A stretch of DNA of 64,000 bases from NCBI RefSeq assembly GCF_007971025.1, contig NZ_CP042436.1, positions 2,666,001-2,730,000 of the forward strand, given 5' to 3'. Position numbers and translations under genes: made by a program. The first letter of the stretch is position 1, and each line of letters begins with the position of its first letter. The stretch is from Mucilaginibacter ginsenosidivorans. Lineage in GTDB: Bacteria; Bacteroidota; Bacteroidia; Sphingobacteriales; Sphingobacteriaceae. The notes under the pieces were generated by a model. That model did not search any database. It was not told where the DNA came from and saw only the letters and a program-made list of their open reading frames with translations. Below, in pieces: positions 1 to 8,394 of the stretch.

Positions 1-524
1 GCAGGCGGCTCCGGAAAGCGGCGTATTTTTTCGTCGTAGATGCGTATCTTCCCGTCTTTTAACATCACGTCATCGGTATAATACAAAGAATCGGACTTGC
101 CTTTTTTGTCGGTCCATTTTTCGGTATACCATAAAGTAACCCAGGTTTCTTTTTTATCGGGATAGTAAACGGTCAGCCAGGTATCAAAGTCCTTTGATAT
201 GCTGGTCATGTCGCCGCGTATCTGGGTAAATATCCTTACCAGGCTGTCTTTTTTGCCCTTAAAAAAGAATTGGTCGCCTATAAATTCAACTGAATCCGCA
301 AAAGGTTCAAACGTTCCCTGCAAATCGCCGGCAACATATTTTTTGAGGGCGTTCAATACGATCACCGCATTTTTTTCATCACCAGGTTGCCAGTCGATAG
401 AATATTTATGAGGGAACGGGTAATCCAATTTTGCAGTGTCCGTTTTGGCTTGTTCCCCGGTCGGTTTACCGGTGCATCCGGATAATGCAATGCCAAGCAG
501 GAGAGGGAAAAATAATTGTTTCAT
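1..524 (-). CDS. NTF2-like lipoprotein, partial (C-terminus outside window)
   Basis: This frame opens with an ATG at 522-524 and runs off the left edge without a stop, so only the first 174 codons are visible. The N-terminus MKQLFFPLLLGIALSGC is a lipoprotein signal with a lipobox (LSGC), so the product is probably anchored in the outer membrane. The body (KNAVIVLNALKKY, then WVTLWYTEKWTDKKGK, SLYYTDDVMLKDGKI) aligns by eye with the divergent gene at 697-1230, and both look like NTF2/SnoaL-type folds. Function is unknown. The shared 172-bp intergenic region probably holds both promoters, but no exact TAnnTTTG box is seen there. Confidence 0.8.
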   Translation of the reverse strand, partial: MKQLFFPLLLGIALSGCTGKPTGEQAKTDTAKLDYPFPHKYSIDWQPGDEKNAVIVLNALKKYVAGDLQGTFEPFADSVEFIGDQFFFKGKKDSLVRIFTQIRGDMTSISKDFDTWLTVYYPDKKETWVTLWYTEKWTDKKGKSDSLYYTDDVMLKDGKIRIYDEKIRRFPEPP

Positions 525-696
525 GGTTTCAGGTTGATTGATTGAATAATTTTTGAATAACCAATTGCCGGGTTAGCAATATAACCCGGATACAGGTTAT
601 ACCGGTTATAATAATAGATATTTCTTGCTGAATATCAAAATGTTATATATATTTATGTAATTAACCTCCACACTAAACAATTTAAACCCAATTACA

Positions 697-1230
697 ATGA
701 GAAAGACCCTGTATTTATTTACAGTGGTTGCCTTGCTGGCAGCCTGTAAAAGCGGCACCCCCACTTCCGGTTCCACAGCCGCTAAAGCCGATTCGGTAGT
801 AATGCCTTATAAAGCGTCTTATTCTTCTTCATTCGCAATTTCCGACAATTCCAAAAATGAACAGGCCGTATTGCAATCCTACAAGGATTGGGAAGACGGC
901 AAGCTGGGCAATGCAGCTGCTTATTTTGCTGACACGATCGCTTTTGATTTTTCTAATGGTGCGCGTCACAAAATGGCACGGGATAGTTTTGTGAAATTTT
1001 CCCAAAAATTCAGGGATAGTTTAAGCAGTTCAAAGATTGACATGATCTCGGTTGTCAATCTTCACGCGACCGACAAAAACGAGGACTGGGTAAGCGTTTG
1101 GTACAAACAAACCGATACCCACAAAGATGGAAAGATCGATTCATCGCTCTATAACGACGTTAATCACATGAAGGGCGGGAAAATTGATTATTGGACATCG
1201 CTGCGCCAGGCATTGAAGCCAGCAAAATAG
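697..1230 (+). CDS. NTF2-like lipoprotein, paralogue of the divergent gene
   Basis: A 177-residue protein with a lipoprotein signal (MRKTLYLFTVVALLAAC, lipobox Cys at 17) followed by a Ser/Thr/Ala-rich linker. The mature part (KNEQAVLQSYKDWEDGKLG, YFADTIAFDF, WVSVWYKQTDTHKDGK, MKGGKIDYW) has the spacing of a SnoaL/NTF2-like cone fold and is a paralogue of the divergent gene at 1-524. No catalytic residues can be assigned; such proteins are usually annotated as hypothetical. A hairpin follows directly at 1243-1277. Confidence 0.8.
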   Translation: MRKTLYLFTVVALLAACKSGTPTSGSTAAKADSVVMPYKASYSSSFAISDNSKNEQAVLQSYKDWEDGKLGNAAAYFADTIAFDFSNGARHKMARDSFVKFSQKFRDSLSSSKIDMISVVNLHATDKNEDWVSVWYKQTDTHKDGKIDSSLYNDVNHMKGGKIDYWTSLRQALKPAK

Positions 1231-1242
1231 GATGTATGTTAC

Positions 1243-1277
1243 AATAAGGGGTCGGCATGGTTGCCCGAACCCTTATT
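1243..1277 (+). terminator. Hairpin after the lipoprotein gene
   Basis: AATAAGGGGTCGG (1243-1255) pairs with CCGAACCCTTATT (1265-1277): 13 pairs including one G-T, with a 9-base loop. It lies 13 bp after the stop codon. There is no long T run after it, so its strength as an intrinsic terminator is uncertain. Confidence 0.5.
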
Positions 1278-1409
1278 TGCAATTACATAGCGTGATCCGT
1301 TACCTGATGGGCCTCGAACAAAACGTTTGAACAGGTATGGATCTCTGCTGCAGGTATTTTTTACTCTTTTTCTGCAAAACCAATTATTAACCCTAAAAAC
1401 CAAATTATC

Positions 1410-1862
1410 ATGAATCCAACAGTTGAACTAATTTTTACGATCGTGGGCGGCGCCCTCGTACTGTTAACGCTTTATGGAGCGGCAACATTAAACAGGAAAT
1501 TTTTTCTGTCTGGTATTTGTTTCTTTAGTATTCTGCCGCTTATCGGCGAAAGCATAGCTTATAGCACCGACAAAGCACCTGTCCACGTGCTGGTTATCTT
1601 TATATTTCTCGTGCAACTGGTATTGACTATGCCCACTAATATTACCTACGGTTCCGATAATGTCGCGGCCTCTAAACTAACGGGCAAAATAGCGCTGGCT
1701 ATCCTTTTGATCAATATTGGGGGGATAGTATTCATTTTTTATTTAAAGGCAGCAGTTGCCGCTCAATTTGGGTATTACCATGTTGGTATAGCGCTTGCGG
1801 TACTTTATGTAATGTTCAAAAGAATGACAGCTACCGGAGGCTGGGTTTGGGCAAAATCATAG
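1410..1862 (+). CDS. Small integral membrane protein, unknown function
   Basis: 150 residues with about four hydrophobic helices: roughly 5-25, 30-50, 58-75 and 90-112, with a further one near 120-137. There is no signal peptidase motif and no recognisable catalytic residue. It resembles the many small inner-membrane proteins annotated as hypothetical in Sphingobacteriaceae. The gene stands alone between a hairpin and a strong bidirectional terminator, so it is probably monocistronic. Confidence 0.75.
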   Translation: MNPTVELIFTIVGGALVLLTLYGAATLNRKFFLSGICFFSILPLIGESIAYSTDKAPVHVLVIFIFLVQLVLTMPTNITYGSDNVAASKLTGKIALAILLINIGGIVFIFYLKAAVAAQFGYYHVGIALAVLYVMFKRMTATGGWVWAKS

Positions 1863-1890
1863 CCCGCAGGCTAACGCCGGTGTTCCAATA

Positions 1891-1922
1891 AAAAGAGCTG
1901 CCCTTAAAGGGGCAGCTCTTTT
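1891..1922. terminator. Bidirectional intrinsic terminator
   Basis: AAAAGAGCTGCCC (1891-1903) pairs perfectly with GGGCAGCTCTTTT (1910-1922) around a 6-base loop. It has A and T tracts on the two sides, so it can end both the plus-strand membrane gene and the convergent UspA gene. Confidence 0.9.
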
Positions 1923-1941
1923 GCCATCCGATGGCTCATCG

Positions 1942-2775
1942 TTAGGATGGAAAAATGAGCATCGGTATGCGGATATTTTCCGGAATGGCATAAGGGCTGT
2001 CATGCCCGAGCAATTCGTTGAAATGAAATTTATTATTGACCATTACCAGCAATTCGTTATTCATTTCGTTTATCAATATATCAATGGCTTTAGCCACGTT
2101 TCTTTCTTTAATATTGCTGAAATAAACATGATCGCGGTTTGAGGCATCCAAAACAGCATCTTCAAAAACAGATATCGCATAATTCTCTTCCATCAGGGGT
2201 ATGCCTTTTTCTGAAATGTTGGCTATAAGCACGCTGCCATCTATTATTTTGGCAAGCTGGGTAAGAAATGTCACCACTTCATGGCGGCAAAAACGCAGGT
2301 CGGTCACGTACACCATTTTCTCAAACATTTTGTAAGAGAAGTCCCTGGGTATTAACAAAACAGGGCAGCCCGATTTTGTGGCACTTTTTAAAATATTGGC
2401 TTCAATGTACCCTTTTTTCTCGTTATCCTCTGCAATACCCCTCACCAGCAGCCCTGCATCACATTTTTTAACAACGGATAATACATTGTCTGTTAAATAG
2501 TCTATCCCTTCGATAAAGTGGACCACAGGTCGTAAGCCTGTTTCCCAGTTTAGTTTCGATTCCAGTTTTTCTAACCAATTATTTTTGTCGGCATGTACTT
2601 CGGGTATATTTTCGTTCGTACTTGCCATAACAGGTTGTGCGGCGGGTACGGCCTCATACTCAATGGTATTCCATACGTACAGGTTGACATTGGTCTTGCC
2701 TGCCAATAGCAGCGCTAACTCTGCAGCGTGTTCAGCTTCTGACGAGAAATCGTTAAATAATAGCAAATTTTTCAT
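1942..2775 (-). CDS. Universal stress protein, tandem UspA domains
   Basis: 277 residues, the length of two fused UspA domains, which is the usual form in Bacteroidota. The start MKNLLLFNDFSSEAEHAAELALLLA has the typical first beta strand and helix. The junction CPVLLIPRDFSYKMFEKMVYVTDLRF marks the end of domain 1 and start of domain 2, and the end MLIFPS is typical of the last strand. No clear ATP-binding G-x2-G-x9-G(S/T) loop is visible, so it may be of the non-ATP-binding class. A Crp/Fnr-like dyad lies 70 bp upstream, which fits induction under low oxygen or stress. Confidence 0.85.
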   Translation of the reverse strand: MKNLLLFNDFSSEAEHAAELALLLAGKTNVNLYVWNTIEYEAVPAAQPVMASTNENIPEVHADKNNWLEKLESKLNWETGLRPVVHFIEGIDYLTDNVLSVVKKCDAGLLVRGIAEDNEKKGYIEANILKSATKSGCPVLLIPRDFSYKMFEKMVYVTDLRFCRHEVVTFLTQLAKIIDGSVLIANISEKGIPLMEENYAISVFEDAVLDASNRDHVYFSNIKERNVAKAIDILINEMNNELLVMVNNKFHFNELLGHDSPYAIPENIRIPMLIFPS

Positions 2776-2844
2776 AGCTGTTCTGTTTGGTAGTACGTGT
2801 AGAATTTACTTTCTAAAATTAACTAAAAAGATTTTTAATATATA

Positions 2845-2856
2845 TGATGTAAATCA
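2845..2856 (-). promoter_or_regulatory. Crp/Fnr-like dyad upstream of UspA
   Basis: TGAT-GTAA-ATCA is a perfect dyad matching the core of the FNR site (TTGAT-N4-ATCAA). It is centred about 75 bp upstream of the UspA start, inside the otherwise gene-free AT-rich stretch 2776-3112. I see no other convincing feature in that stretch; its short open frames are A/T-run shadows. A site this short can arise by chance, so this is a suggestion only. Confidence 0.4.
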
Positions 2857-3112
2857 CAAAAATTTATCGACAATCATGCTCGTTGTTAACATAAAACTGC
2901 TTGAATATTAAGTAATTGCTAAGAATAATTAAACAAGCCTGGCGTGGATACGTGTTTACAGAACAAAATGTTTCCACCTGCTGTTTTTTTAACCAATAAA
3001 TTAAATAGGATTGTAAATAGGATTTTACAAAACAGGGACAAAAAGAGGCAGTTTTACACCCCAAACAGGACGTTAAGAAGCAACTTAAAGCAAATAAAAG
3101 CAGGGGCTTTAG

Positions 3113-3619
3113 TCAAATTTTGGAAAAACTTTTATCTATCCGCGTCCCGCCAGCAATAGTTTGGTACACCACGCAATATCTTTCGGTAAGTTTTTCCAGG
3201 CTGGCCATTTGTTCGTCATTAGCATCAGTATCCAGCTGAAAGCTGAGTCTTATTTGCCTGAAGCCCACAGATGCCTCTTTTGAGACACCCAGCGTTCCCC
3301 GGAAATCAAGGTCGCCCTCCGCTCTGACCAAGCCGCTTCTTATGTCTACCCCAATAGCTGTAGCTACCGCGCTAAGTGTTACACCGGCACAGGCCACCAG
3401 CGCTTCCAGGAGCATATCACCCGAGCAGGCCAACATGCCATTGCCCCCGGTTGCGGGATGAAGCCCGGCCTCGACCATTGCCTTTCCAGTATCCACCTTG
3501 CAGGATATACCCTCGCCGATATTGCCTTCGGCTTTTAAAGTGATCATCGCTGCAGAGGGATCGGCTTTGTATTTTTCTTTTATCGGCGCCTGCAGGTCTT
3601 TTAATTCAGAAGCGTTCAT
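3113..3619 (-). CDS. OsmC/Ohr family peroxidase-like protein
   Basis: 168 residues with the OsmC layout. A Cys sits on the central helix (EALVACAGVTLSAVA) and a second Cys lies near the C-terminus (RYCVVYQTI). These are the pair that reduces organic hydroperoxides in OsmC/Ohr proteins through a cytoplasmic thiol cycle. The GNGMLACSG segment before the helix carries a third Cys. It is more like the OsmC-like subgroup than true Ohr, so the substrate is uncertain. The start ATG at 3619 follows a typical A/T-rich leader. It lies next to UspA on the same strand but 337 bp away, so it is probably separately transcribed. Confidence 0.85.
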   Translation of the reverse strand: MNASELKDLQAPIKEKYKADPSAAMITLKAEGNIGEGISCKVDTGKAMVEAGLHPATGGNGMLACSGDMLLEALVACAGVTLSAVATAIGVDIRSGLVRAEGDLDFRGTLGVSKEASVGFRQIRLSFQLDTDANDEQMASLEKLTERYCVVYQTIAGGTRIDKSFSKI

Positions 3620-3756
3620 TGTTGTAGTGTTAGGGTTATTGGGTTCTCAAATGTAGTCGGCTTCGTTGCAAAAATATGTTCACATCGAAAATTTTACCTT
3701 GCCATGGGAGATGTCCGTTTCAATTGCATCAACTTTTGCTTTCGCGTCATTGAGAA

Positions 3757-4234
3757 TTACCAATCATCGCAGGTAGTATCCGTTGAAAACGAGAGATAAG
3801 ATAATTTCGCCGAAAACTGCCCTTCGGTTATTTTTTTTTGTGGTGTTTCCATCCGTAGCAGTAAAATGGAAAGTACCCGCAATGTGATTATCATCATACT
3901 CTTTAATAACAATAAGCCCGGTATCGCTATTAAAAGATCTTGATCGGCTATCATAGTAAGTAGCCCCGATACCCGAACTAAGGTTCCCGATAGGGTAGGC
4001 GCCTACCCGTATATTGGTGTCGATAAAAATATAAAGGTCGTTGCCGCCGCTGCCGTTTGTAACCATAATACTGTTATCGTCATAAAAATAATCAGCTTCT
4101 CCCTCTACAGATACTAAAGGGCCCTCATCTATTTTATAGATAAGAAAATTGTCGGGCTGAATGTTGTCTTTTTTGCATCCGCTGAATGCCGCTGCACAAC
4201 TGCCTGCAATCAGTACTTTCATCATAAGGTTCAT
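3757..4234 (-). pseudogene. Small lipoprotein with frameshift in an A9 run
   Basis: The frame opens with MNLMMKVLIAGSCAAAFSGC, a lipoprotein signal, and continues to HFTATDGNTTKK. There the minus strand has nine A residues (3831-3839 on the plus strand are nine T). In the annotated frame the end is NNRRAVFGEIILSLVFNGYYLR (stop at 3764). With one A fewer it reads ITEGQFSAKLSYLSFSTDTTCDDW (stop at 3757). The second ending has the form expected of small Bacteroidota lipoproteins of the DUF6252 kind, where ITxGxF closes the sheet. So this is a recent frameshift, a sequencing error in the run, or a transcriptional slippage site. Function is unknown. Confidence 0.7.
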
Positions 4235-4369
4235 AGCTCAAAAGTTTTGGTTTATAACTTATAGAGTGTACCGGCAGGGTAAAGGTTTAATCAAATGCTA
4301 ATTTTTTTAGTTTTTGTCACTGTTACTGTTTCTGATTATTTTTTAATATTATTGATAAACCAATTAGTT

Positions 4370-5572
4370 ATGAGCCTATTTAGTCGTTTTTCGCAGCTTA
4401 TGCCGGCCGTATTTGCTTTGCTGTCTGCAGGCAGTCTTTCAGCGCAGGAATTATATACCATGCCGCAAGGCATACGATCGCGTGTCAGTAGTTTTGAGAA
4501 CCTGAACGGTGTTAAAGGCGCAGGTGGGCAAACCAACAAAACGGCTAAAGGCAATGCTTTTGAATCGCTGGCGGCGGGGCAAACCAAAAGTTTGCTCAAC
4601 ATAAGTTCCGCCGGCATCATTCAGCGGATGTGGGTTACGGTTAACGATCGCTCGCCGGCCATGCTGCGAGCGCTGCGTTTACGTATGTATTGGGATGGTT
4701 CGGATAAGCCTGCCGTTGACGTGCCCTTAGGCGATTTCTTTTGTGCCGGACTGGGCAGGCCTGTGGCGTTCCAGTCGGCCTTATTCAGCGATCCGGAGGG
4801 CCGCAGTTTTAACAGTTATGTCCCCATGCCCTTCAAAACAGGAGCAAAAGTTACCTTGACAAACGAAAGCAAATCGGACTTGTCGCTACTGTTTTTTGAT
4901 ATCGACTACATTATTATGGACAAGCCACAGCCCGGCATGCTTTATTTCCATGCCTGCTGGAACAGGGCCATCAGATCAACTTTGGGAAAAGATTTTGAAT
5001 TGCTGCCACGGGTGAACGGGAGAGGGCGTTTTCTTGGTGTAAATGTAGGCGTAAATGTCGATGCGGCATACGGCCACACCTGGTGGGGCGAAGGCGAAGT
5101 GAAAATGTATATTGACGGAGATACCACTTACCCAACCATTAACGGCACCGGCGCTGAAGATTACATTGGTACCGGTTGGGGCGAAGGGGCCTTTACAAAC
5201 CAATACCAGGGCTGCAGCGTTGCCGATACCACCAAAAATCAATATGCTTTTTACCGCTTCCATATCCCGGATGCTATTTATTTTAACCATGATTTTAAAG
5301 CCACCATACAGGAGATAGGCGGAGGGAGTGATACGGAAGTAAAAAGCCTGGCGGCCAGGGGAGTACCCCTAACCCCGGTTTCGGTGGCAGGCTACGTTAA
5401 CGGCTTTACCCGTTTAATGGATAACCCGGTAGCACTTACGGACAGCAAATTTCCGAAGGGCTGGATAAACTTTTATCGCATAGACGATTATTCAGCCACG
5501 GCTTATTTTTATTTGGATAAACCTGTAAGTAATTTAAAACCCCTGGCGCCCGTGGAAGAGCGGGTGAAATAA
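4370..5572 (+). CDS. DUF2961 glycoside hydrolase (GH172-like), secreted
   Basis: 400 residues from the ATG at 4370, chosen because MSLFSRFSQLMPAVFALLSAGSLSAQ is a clean signal peptide; the longer frame from 4295 adds a non-signal hydrophobic stretch. The mature part has the DUF2961 pattern: RxxSFENLNG near the start, IQRMWVTV, LRMYWDG, PLGDFFCAG, a WGEGEVKMYIDGD segment, and TINGTGAEDYIGTGWGEG. The acidic residues of the last segment belong to the active site region. GH172 enzymes act on difructose anhydrides and alpha-D-fructofuranosides or arabinofuranosides. No transporter or regulator is adjacent, so it is not part of the PUL further right. Confidence 0.85.
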   Translation: MSLFSRFSQLMPAVFALLSAGSLSAQELYTMPQGIRSRVSSFENLNGVKGAGGQTNKTAKGNAFESLAAGQTKSLLNISSAGIIQRMWVTVNDRSPAMLRALRLRMYWDGSDKPAVDVPLGDFFCAGLGRPVAFQSALFSDPEGRSFNSYVPMPFKTGAKVTLTNESKSDLSLLFFDIDYIIMDKPQPGMLYFHACWNRAIRSTLGKDFELLPRVNGRGRFLGVNVGVNVDAAYGHTWWGEGEVKMYIDGDTTYPTINGTGAEDYIGTGWGEGAFTNQYQGCSVADTTKNQYAFYRFHIPDAIYFNHDFKATIQEIGGGSDTEVKSLAARGVPLTPVSVAGYVNGFTRLMDNPVALTDSKFPKGWINFYRIDDYSATAYFYLDKPVSNLKPLAPVEERVK

Positions 5573-5681
5573 ATGGTTGAAGTCATCGTTACTGTTGCTA
5601 TCGCCCCTTTGTTTTGCCGGATACGCCCCGCATCAACCTTAATGCCTGTTACTATCTTTGAGTGATCAAAACACAAACATT

Positions 5682-5912
5682 ATGTCGTTCCAGGGATATT
5701 TAAAAACCATCAAATCAAAAACTGGCAAAGATGCCGCTGGCTTCCGGAAAATGGCCGAAGAAAAGGGCTTTACTCAAAACGGGGAGTTAAAGGCATCCAC
5801 AAAGGCAGGCGATATTGTACAATGGCTGAAAGACGACTTTGAACTTGGTCATGGGCATGCTATGGCTATTTATGCCTTGCTGAAAGGTATAAAAAACGAG
5901 GATAGCGACTAA
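5682..5912 (+). CDS. DUF4287 domain protein
   Basis: 76 residues from ATG 5682 (MSFQGYLKTIKSKTGKDAAGF); the frame is also open from a TTG at 5658, which is less likely. The protein is almost entirely the DUF4287 domain, a small helical domain with a conserved YxxxIxxKTGK start and a GHGHAMAIYALLK end. Members occur alone or before DUF5655. Function is unknown; it is cytoplasmic. Confidence 0.8.
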   Translation: MSFQGYLKTIKSKTGKDAAGFRKMAEEKGFTQNGELKASTKAGDIVQWLKDDFELGHGHAMAIYALLKGIKNEDSD

Positions 5913-5942
5913 TTTCATACCGGCATTCCGTCCGGGGCAATC

Positions 5943-6545
5943 TTAATGTTTCTTTTCCCCGGCAAACTGTTTTTCGCCTGCCTCAATTGCTATGGTTAAG
6001 TGATTTTCATCAGGTGGTTTTGGACAGGCATATCCACCGCTGAAAGCGCAGTACGGGTTGTAAGCTTTGTTAAAATCGATCACTACGGTATTGCCTTTAA
6101 AATCGCCCTCCCGAAGGTCGATATACCTGCCGCCTGCATACGTTTCGCTACCATTGGTATCATCGGTAAAAGGCAGGAACAAGTAGTCTTTGTATTCGGC
6201 TATTTTCGCAAGGTTTACATTGCGGTATACGGTCAATTGCAGCGATTTGCCTTTAAGCGTGAATTTTAAAGTGGCATATCGTACATATTCGCGGCCCCTA
6301 CCGCTAAATACGGGCATAATGAATCCCGGTTCGTTCAATAATATCTCTTCATGTGCGGTAACACGGTAGGTGCTGTCGGCGTCGTAAAACCGGAGAAATT
6401 GCAGATCGTCCTTTTTTAGCGGCGAATTTTGGTCGGTCAGAAAGTCGTCCATGTACTTTTTCCGGTATTCGGTTATCTGGTCTTTGTAGTCTTGTGCAAA
6501 GCAGTTCAGGCTTGTCAATAAAAGCAATCCGAGCAAATATTTCAT
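5943..6545 (-). CDS. DUF1684 domain protein, exported
   Basis: 200 residues with a signal peptide (MKYLLGLLLLTSLNCFAQ). The body is a full DUF1684 domain: YRKKYMDDF, SPLKKDDLQFLRFY, FPFTDxTNGxETY-like LPFTDDTNGSETYAGGRY, IDFNKAYNPYCAFSGGYACPKPP and AIEAGEK. The Cys residues of the YNPYCA...YACP motif are conserved in the family. The biochemical role is not established. It is a single gene, convergent with DUF4287. Confidence 0.85.
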   Translation of the reverse strand: MKYLLGLLLLTSLNCFAQDYKDQITEYRKKYMDDFLTDQNSPLKKDDLQFLRFYDADSTYRVTAHEEILLNEPGFIMPVFSGRGREYVRYATLKFTLKGKSLQLTVYRNVNLAKIAEYKDYLFLPFTDDTNGSETYAGGRYIDLREGDFKGNTVVIDFNKAYNPYCAFSGGYACPKPPDENHLTIAIEAGEKQFAGEKKH

Positions 6546-6782
6546 ATTTTTTTATATATAAATCCAGGGACCAATATATTTATTATTTTCTGCTTTAAAT
6601 GGTATGGGAAGGCTATTTACGCTAATTAACAGGCGCTAAAACCTCATCTGTTAAAGCGCCGAAAAGGGTAGTATCACAAACTCTTTACTTAAAAATTTGT
6701 TTTAATTTGCAACGCTGCCAGATATCACGGCAATAAGCCGTGCGGTATGGCGTTTTTTTTCTACACTAAACAAAATGCTATT

Positions 6783-7310
6783 ATGAAATTTTTAAGATCA
6801 GCTTTCACACCTGTTATTATCTTATCCGTTTTGATCACACTTTCGGCGTGCCACGCCAAAAAGAAAGTGATGCAGCCGCCACCGCCGCCGGCAGATACTA
6901 CTGCCAAACCAACTCCGCCACCACCACCGGCACCGGAACCAGCGCCCGCACCGGCACCAACTCCGCCGCCTGCGCCAAACTATAATTTCAGCAATATCCA
7001 ATTCGAGTTCGACTCGGGGATATTAAAGACAGAATCATACCCGATATTGGATAAAGCCGCCGCAGAAATGAAAAAAGACCCTTCAGTTAAATTTAAACTA
7101 AGTGGTTATGCTTCTGCCGAAGGTACGGATGAGCACAATATGCAATTGTCAAAAGACCGGGCCAATGCTGTTAAGGCTTACCTGGTCAATTCAGGAGTAA
7201 GCGTTAATAACTTAGACGCCGACGGCTATGGCGAGGCAAATCCTATCGCCGATAATACGACAGAGGCAGGCAGGGTATTAAACCGCCGCGTCGAAATGAA
7301 AAAAGAATAA
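6783..7310 (+). CDS. OmpA-family lipoprotein with proline-rich linker
   Basis: 175 residues from ATG 6783 (MKFLRSAFTPVIILSVLITLSAC), a lipoprotein signal with lipobox LSAC; the frame also extends upstream to 6747 without a plausible signal. Residues of about 30-70 are a Pro/Ala-rich spacer (PPPPPADTTAKPTPPPPP). The C-terminal 105 residues are an OmpA-like peptidoglycan-binding domain: IQFEFDSGILKTES, LSGYASAEGTDEHNMQLSKDRANAVKAYL and NRRVEM. The Asp and Arg that contact diaminopimelate in this family are visible (NxxLSxxRA and NRRVE). It likely tethers the outer membrane to peptidoglycan. Confidence 0.9.
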   Translation: MKFLRSAFTPVIILSVLITLSACHAKKKVMQPPPPPADTTAKPTPPPPPAPEPAPAPAPTPPPAPNYNFSNIQFEFDSGILKTESYPILDKAAAEMKKDPSVKFKLSGYASAEGTDEHNMQLSKDRANAVKAYLVNSGVSVNNLDADGYGEANPIADNTTEAGRVLNRRVEMKKE

Positions 7311-7332
7311 TTGGTTGCAAAACCCGGAAAAG

Positions 7333-7368
7333 AAAAACCCCTCGGGCATTACGCCCGAGGGGTTTTTT
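7333..7368. terminator. Strong bidirectional terminator
   Basis: AAAAACCCCTCGGGC (7333-7347) pairs with GCCCGAGGGGTTTTT (7353-7367) over a 5-base loop, followed by further T. It ends the OmpA gene on the plus strand and the tRNA-Gln transcript on the minus strand. Confidence 0.95.
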
Positions 7369-7370
7369 GT

Positions 7371-7440
7371 TCCCCCGCATGGATTCGAACCACGACTAGC
7401 AGAGTCAGAGTCTGATGTGCTACCGTTACACAACAGGGGA
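7371..7440 (-). tRNA. tRNA-Gln (CTG)
   Basis: Read on the minus strand, TCCCCTG pairs with CGGGGGA as the acceptor stem. The D-arm is GTGT-AACGGTA-GCAC and the T-arm contains GGTTCGAATCC. The anticodon loop CTCTGAC gives anticodon CTG. CCA is not encoded. The gene is 70 nt and intact. Confidence 0.93.
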
Positions 7441-7673
7441 GTATCCGGCGCCGTAATTGCTCCGGGGCTGCAATAATACAAAAATTTTCAAAGTGTGTAA
7501 AGCTAAAAAAGGCCTCAACAACACAGTCCTCGCAGATAAATCCGTTCATTTGTCAATACGAAATCGTCAGTATCTGTCAACTAATTTATTAATTAAGCTT
7601 TATTTTGATACATTAGTCCTTGCCGTAATAAATGCGCGCCAACTATAAACTTACGCCACATTCTTTCTAAAAT

Positions 7674-8393
7674 ATGGGTTCAAAGGCCTTTGTTTTAACG
7701 TTTATTTTGCTTATATTAGTAACTCTAAAGGTTATCGCGCAGGCGCCGCAGCCCGACAGTGCTGCCTACAGCAAGCAGGCTGTTGAAGCAATCGGTTATT
7801 TTAACACCACCGCCGGCAGCCAGGCCGAATTTGTTAATGGTCCGCAGTATATTTTAGCTCCGCCGGCCAACAAAGGCTCTCATTATTTCCAGGATAAGAA
7901 TTATTGTACGCCATCCCTTATTCGTTTCAATAACACCTGGTATAAAGACGTTCCCGTTTTGTATGATGTTTTTAATGACGAAATGATATCTTTTTCGGGT
8001 AATGATCTGTTTGTACTGAAAACAGAATACCTTTCCGATGTATTCCTGCTGGATCATCATTTTGTCCGCCTTACCGCCGGATTATCGCCAGGTTTTTATG
8101 ACCTGCTTTATAGCGGAAAATCACAGGTATTGGCAAAACGTACGAAAGTTAATGAGGATGAGATCATTCAATCACAAACAGTAAAGTTTATCCTGGAAGA
8201 CAGGAGCGATCTGTTTATCAAGAAAGAAGGCAAATATTATCCTGTTACAAGCAAAGGGGCTTTATTGGGGATTTTTAAAGATAGAAGGAAAGACATCAAT
8301 CAATATATCCGCGACCATAAGCTTGATTATAAAGCTGACAAGGAAGCGGTGACAGTTGCAATAACCGCTTATTACGACCAATTGACCCATTAA
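7674..8393 (+). CDS. Exported protein of unknown function, first gene of TonB operon
   Basis: 239 residues with an N-terminal signal peptide (MGSKAFVLTFILLILVTLKVIAQ). The mature part is mixed alpha/beta with many aromatic residues (SHYFQDKNYCTPSLIRFNNTWYKDVPVLYDV) and no recognisable catalytic motif. The stop at 8393 is one base before the ATG of the TonB receptor at 8395, so the two are almost certainly translated from one mRNA. It is probably a periplasmic or outer-membrane accessory of that receptor. The gap 7441-7673 upstream holds only the promoter region. Confidence 0.75.
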   Translation: MGSKAFVLTFILLILVTLKVIAQAPQPDSAAYSKQAVEAIGYFNTTAGSQAEFVNGPQYILAPPANKGSHYFQDKNYCTPSLIRFNNTWYKDVPVLYDVFNDEMISFSGNDLFVLKTEYLSDVFLLDHHFVRLTAGLSPGFYDLLYSGKSQVLAKRTKVNEDEIIQSQTVKFILEDRSDLFIKKEGKYYPVTSKGALLGIFKDRRKDINQYIRDHKLDYKADKEAVTVAITAYYDQLTH

Positions 8394-8394
8394 T

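Noticed and set aside
4295..5572. GH172 gene as part of the PUL
   Set aside because: It lies about 17 kb from the PUL, has no adjacent transporter or regulator, and other operons stand between.
7441..7673. 63-codon frame 7457-7648
   Set aside because: It overlaps the region next to tRNA-Gln, has no signal or domain, and ends before the operon start; treated as non-coding.
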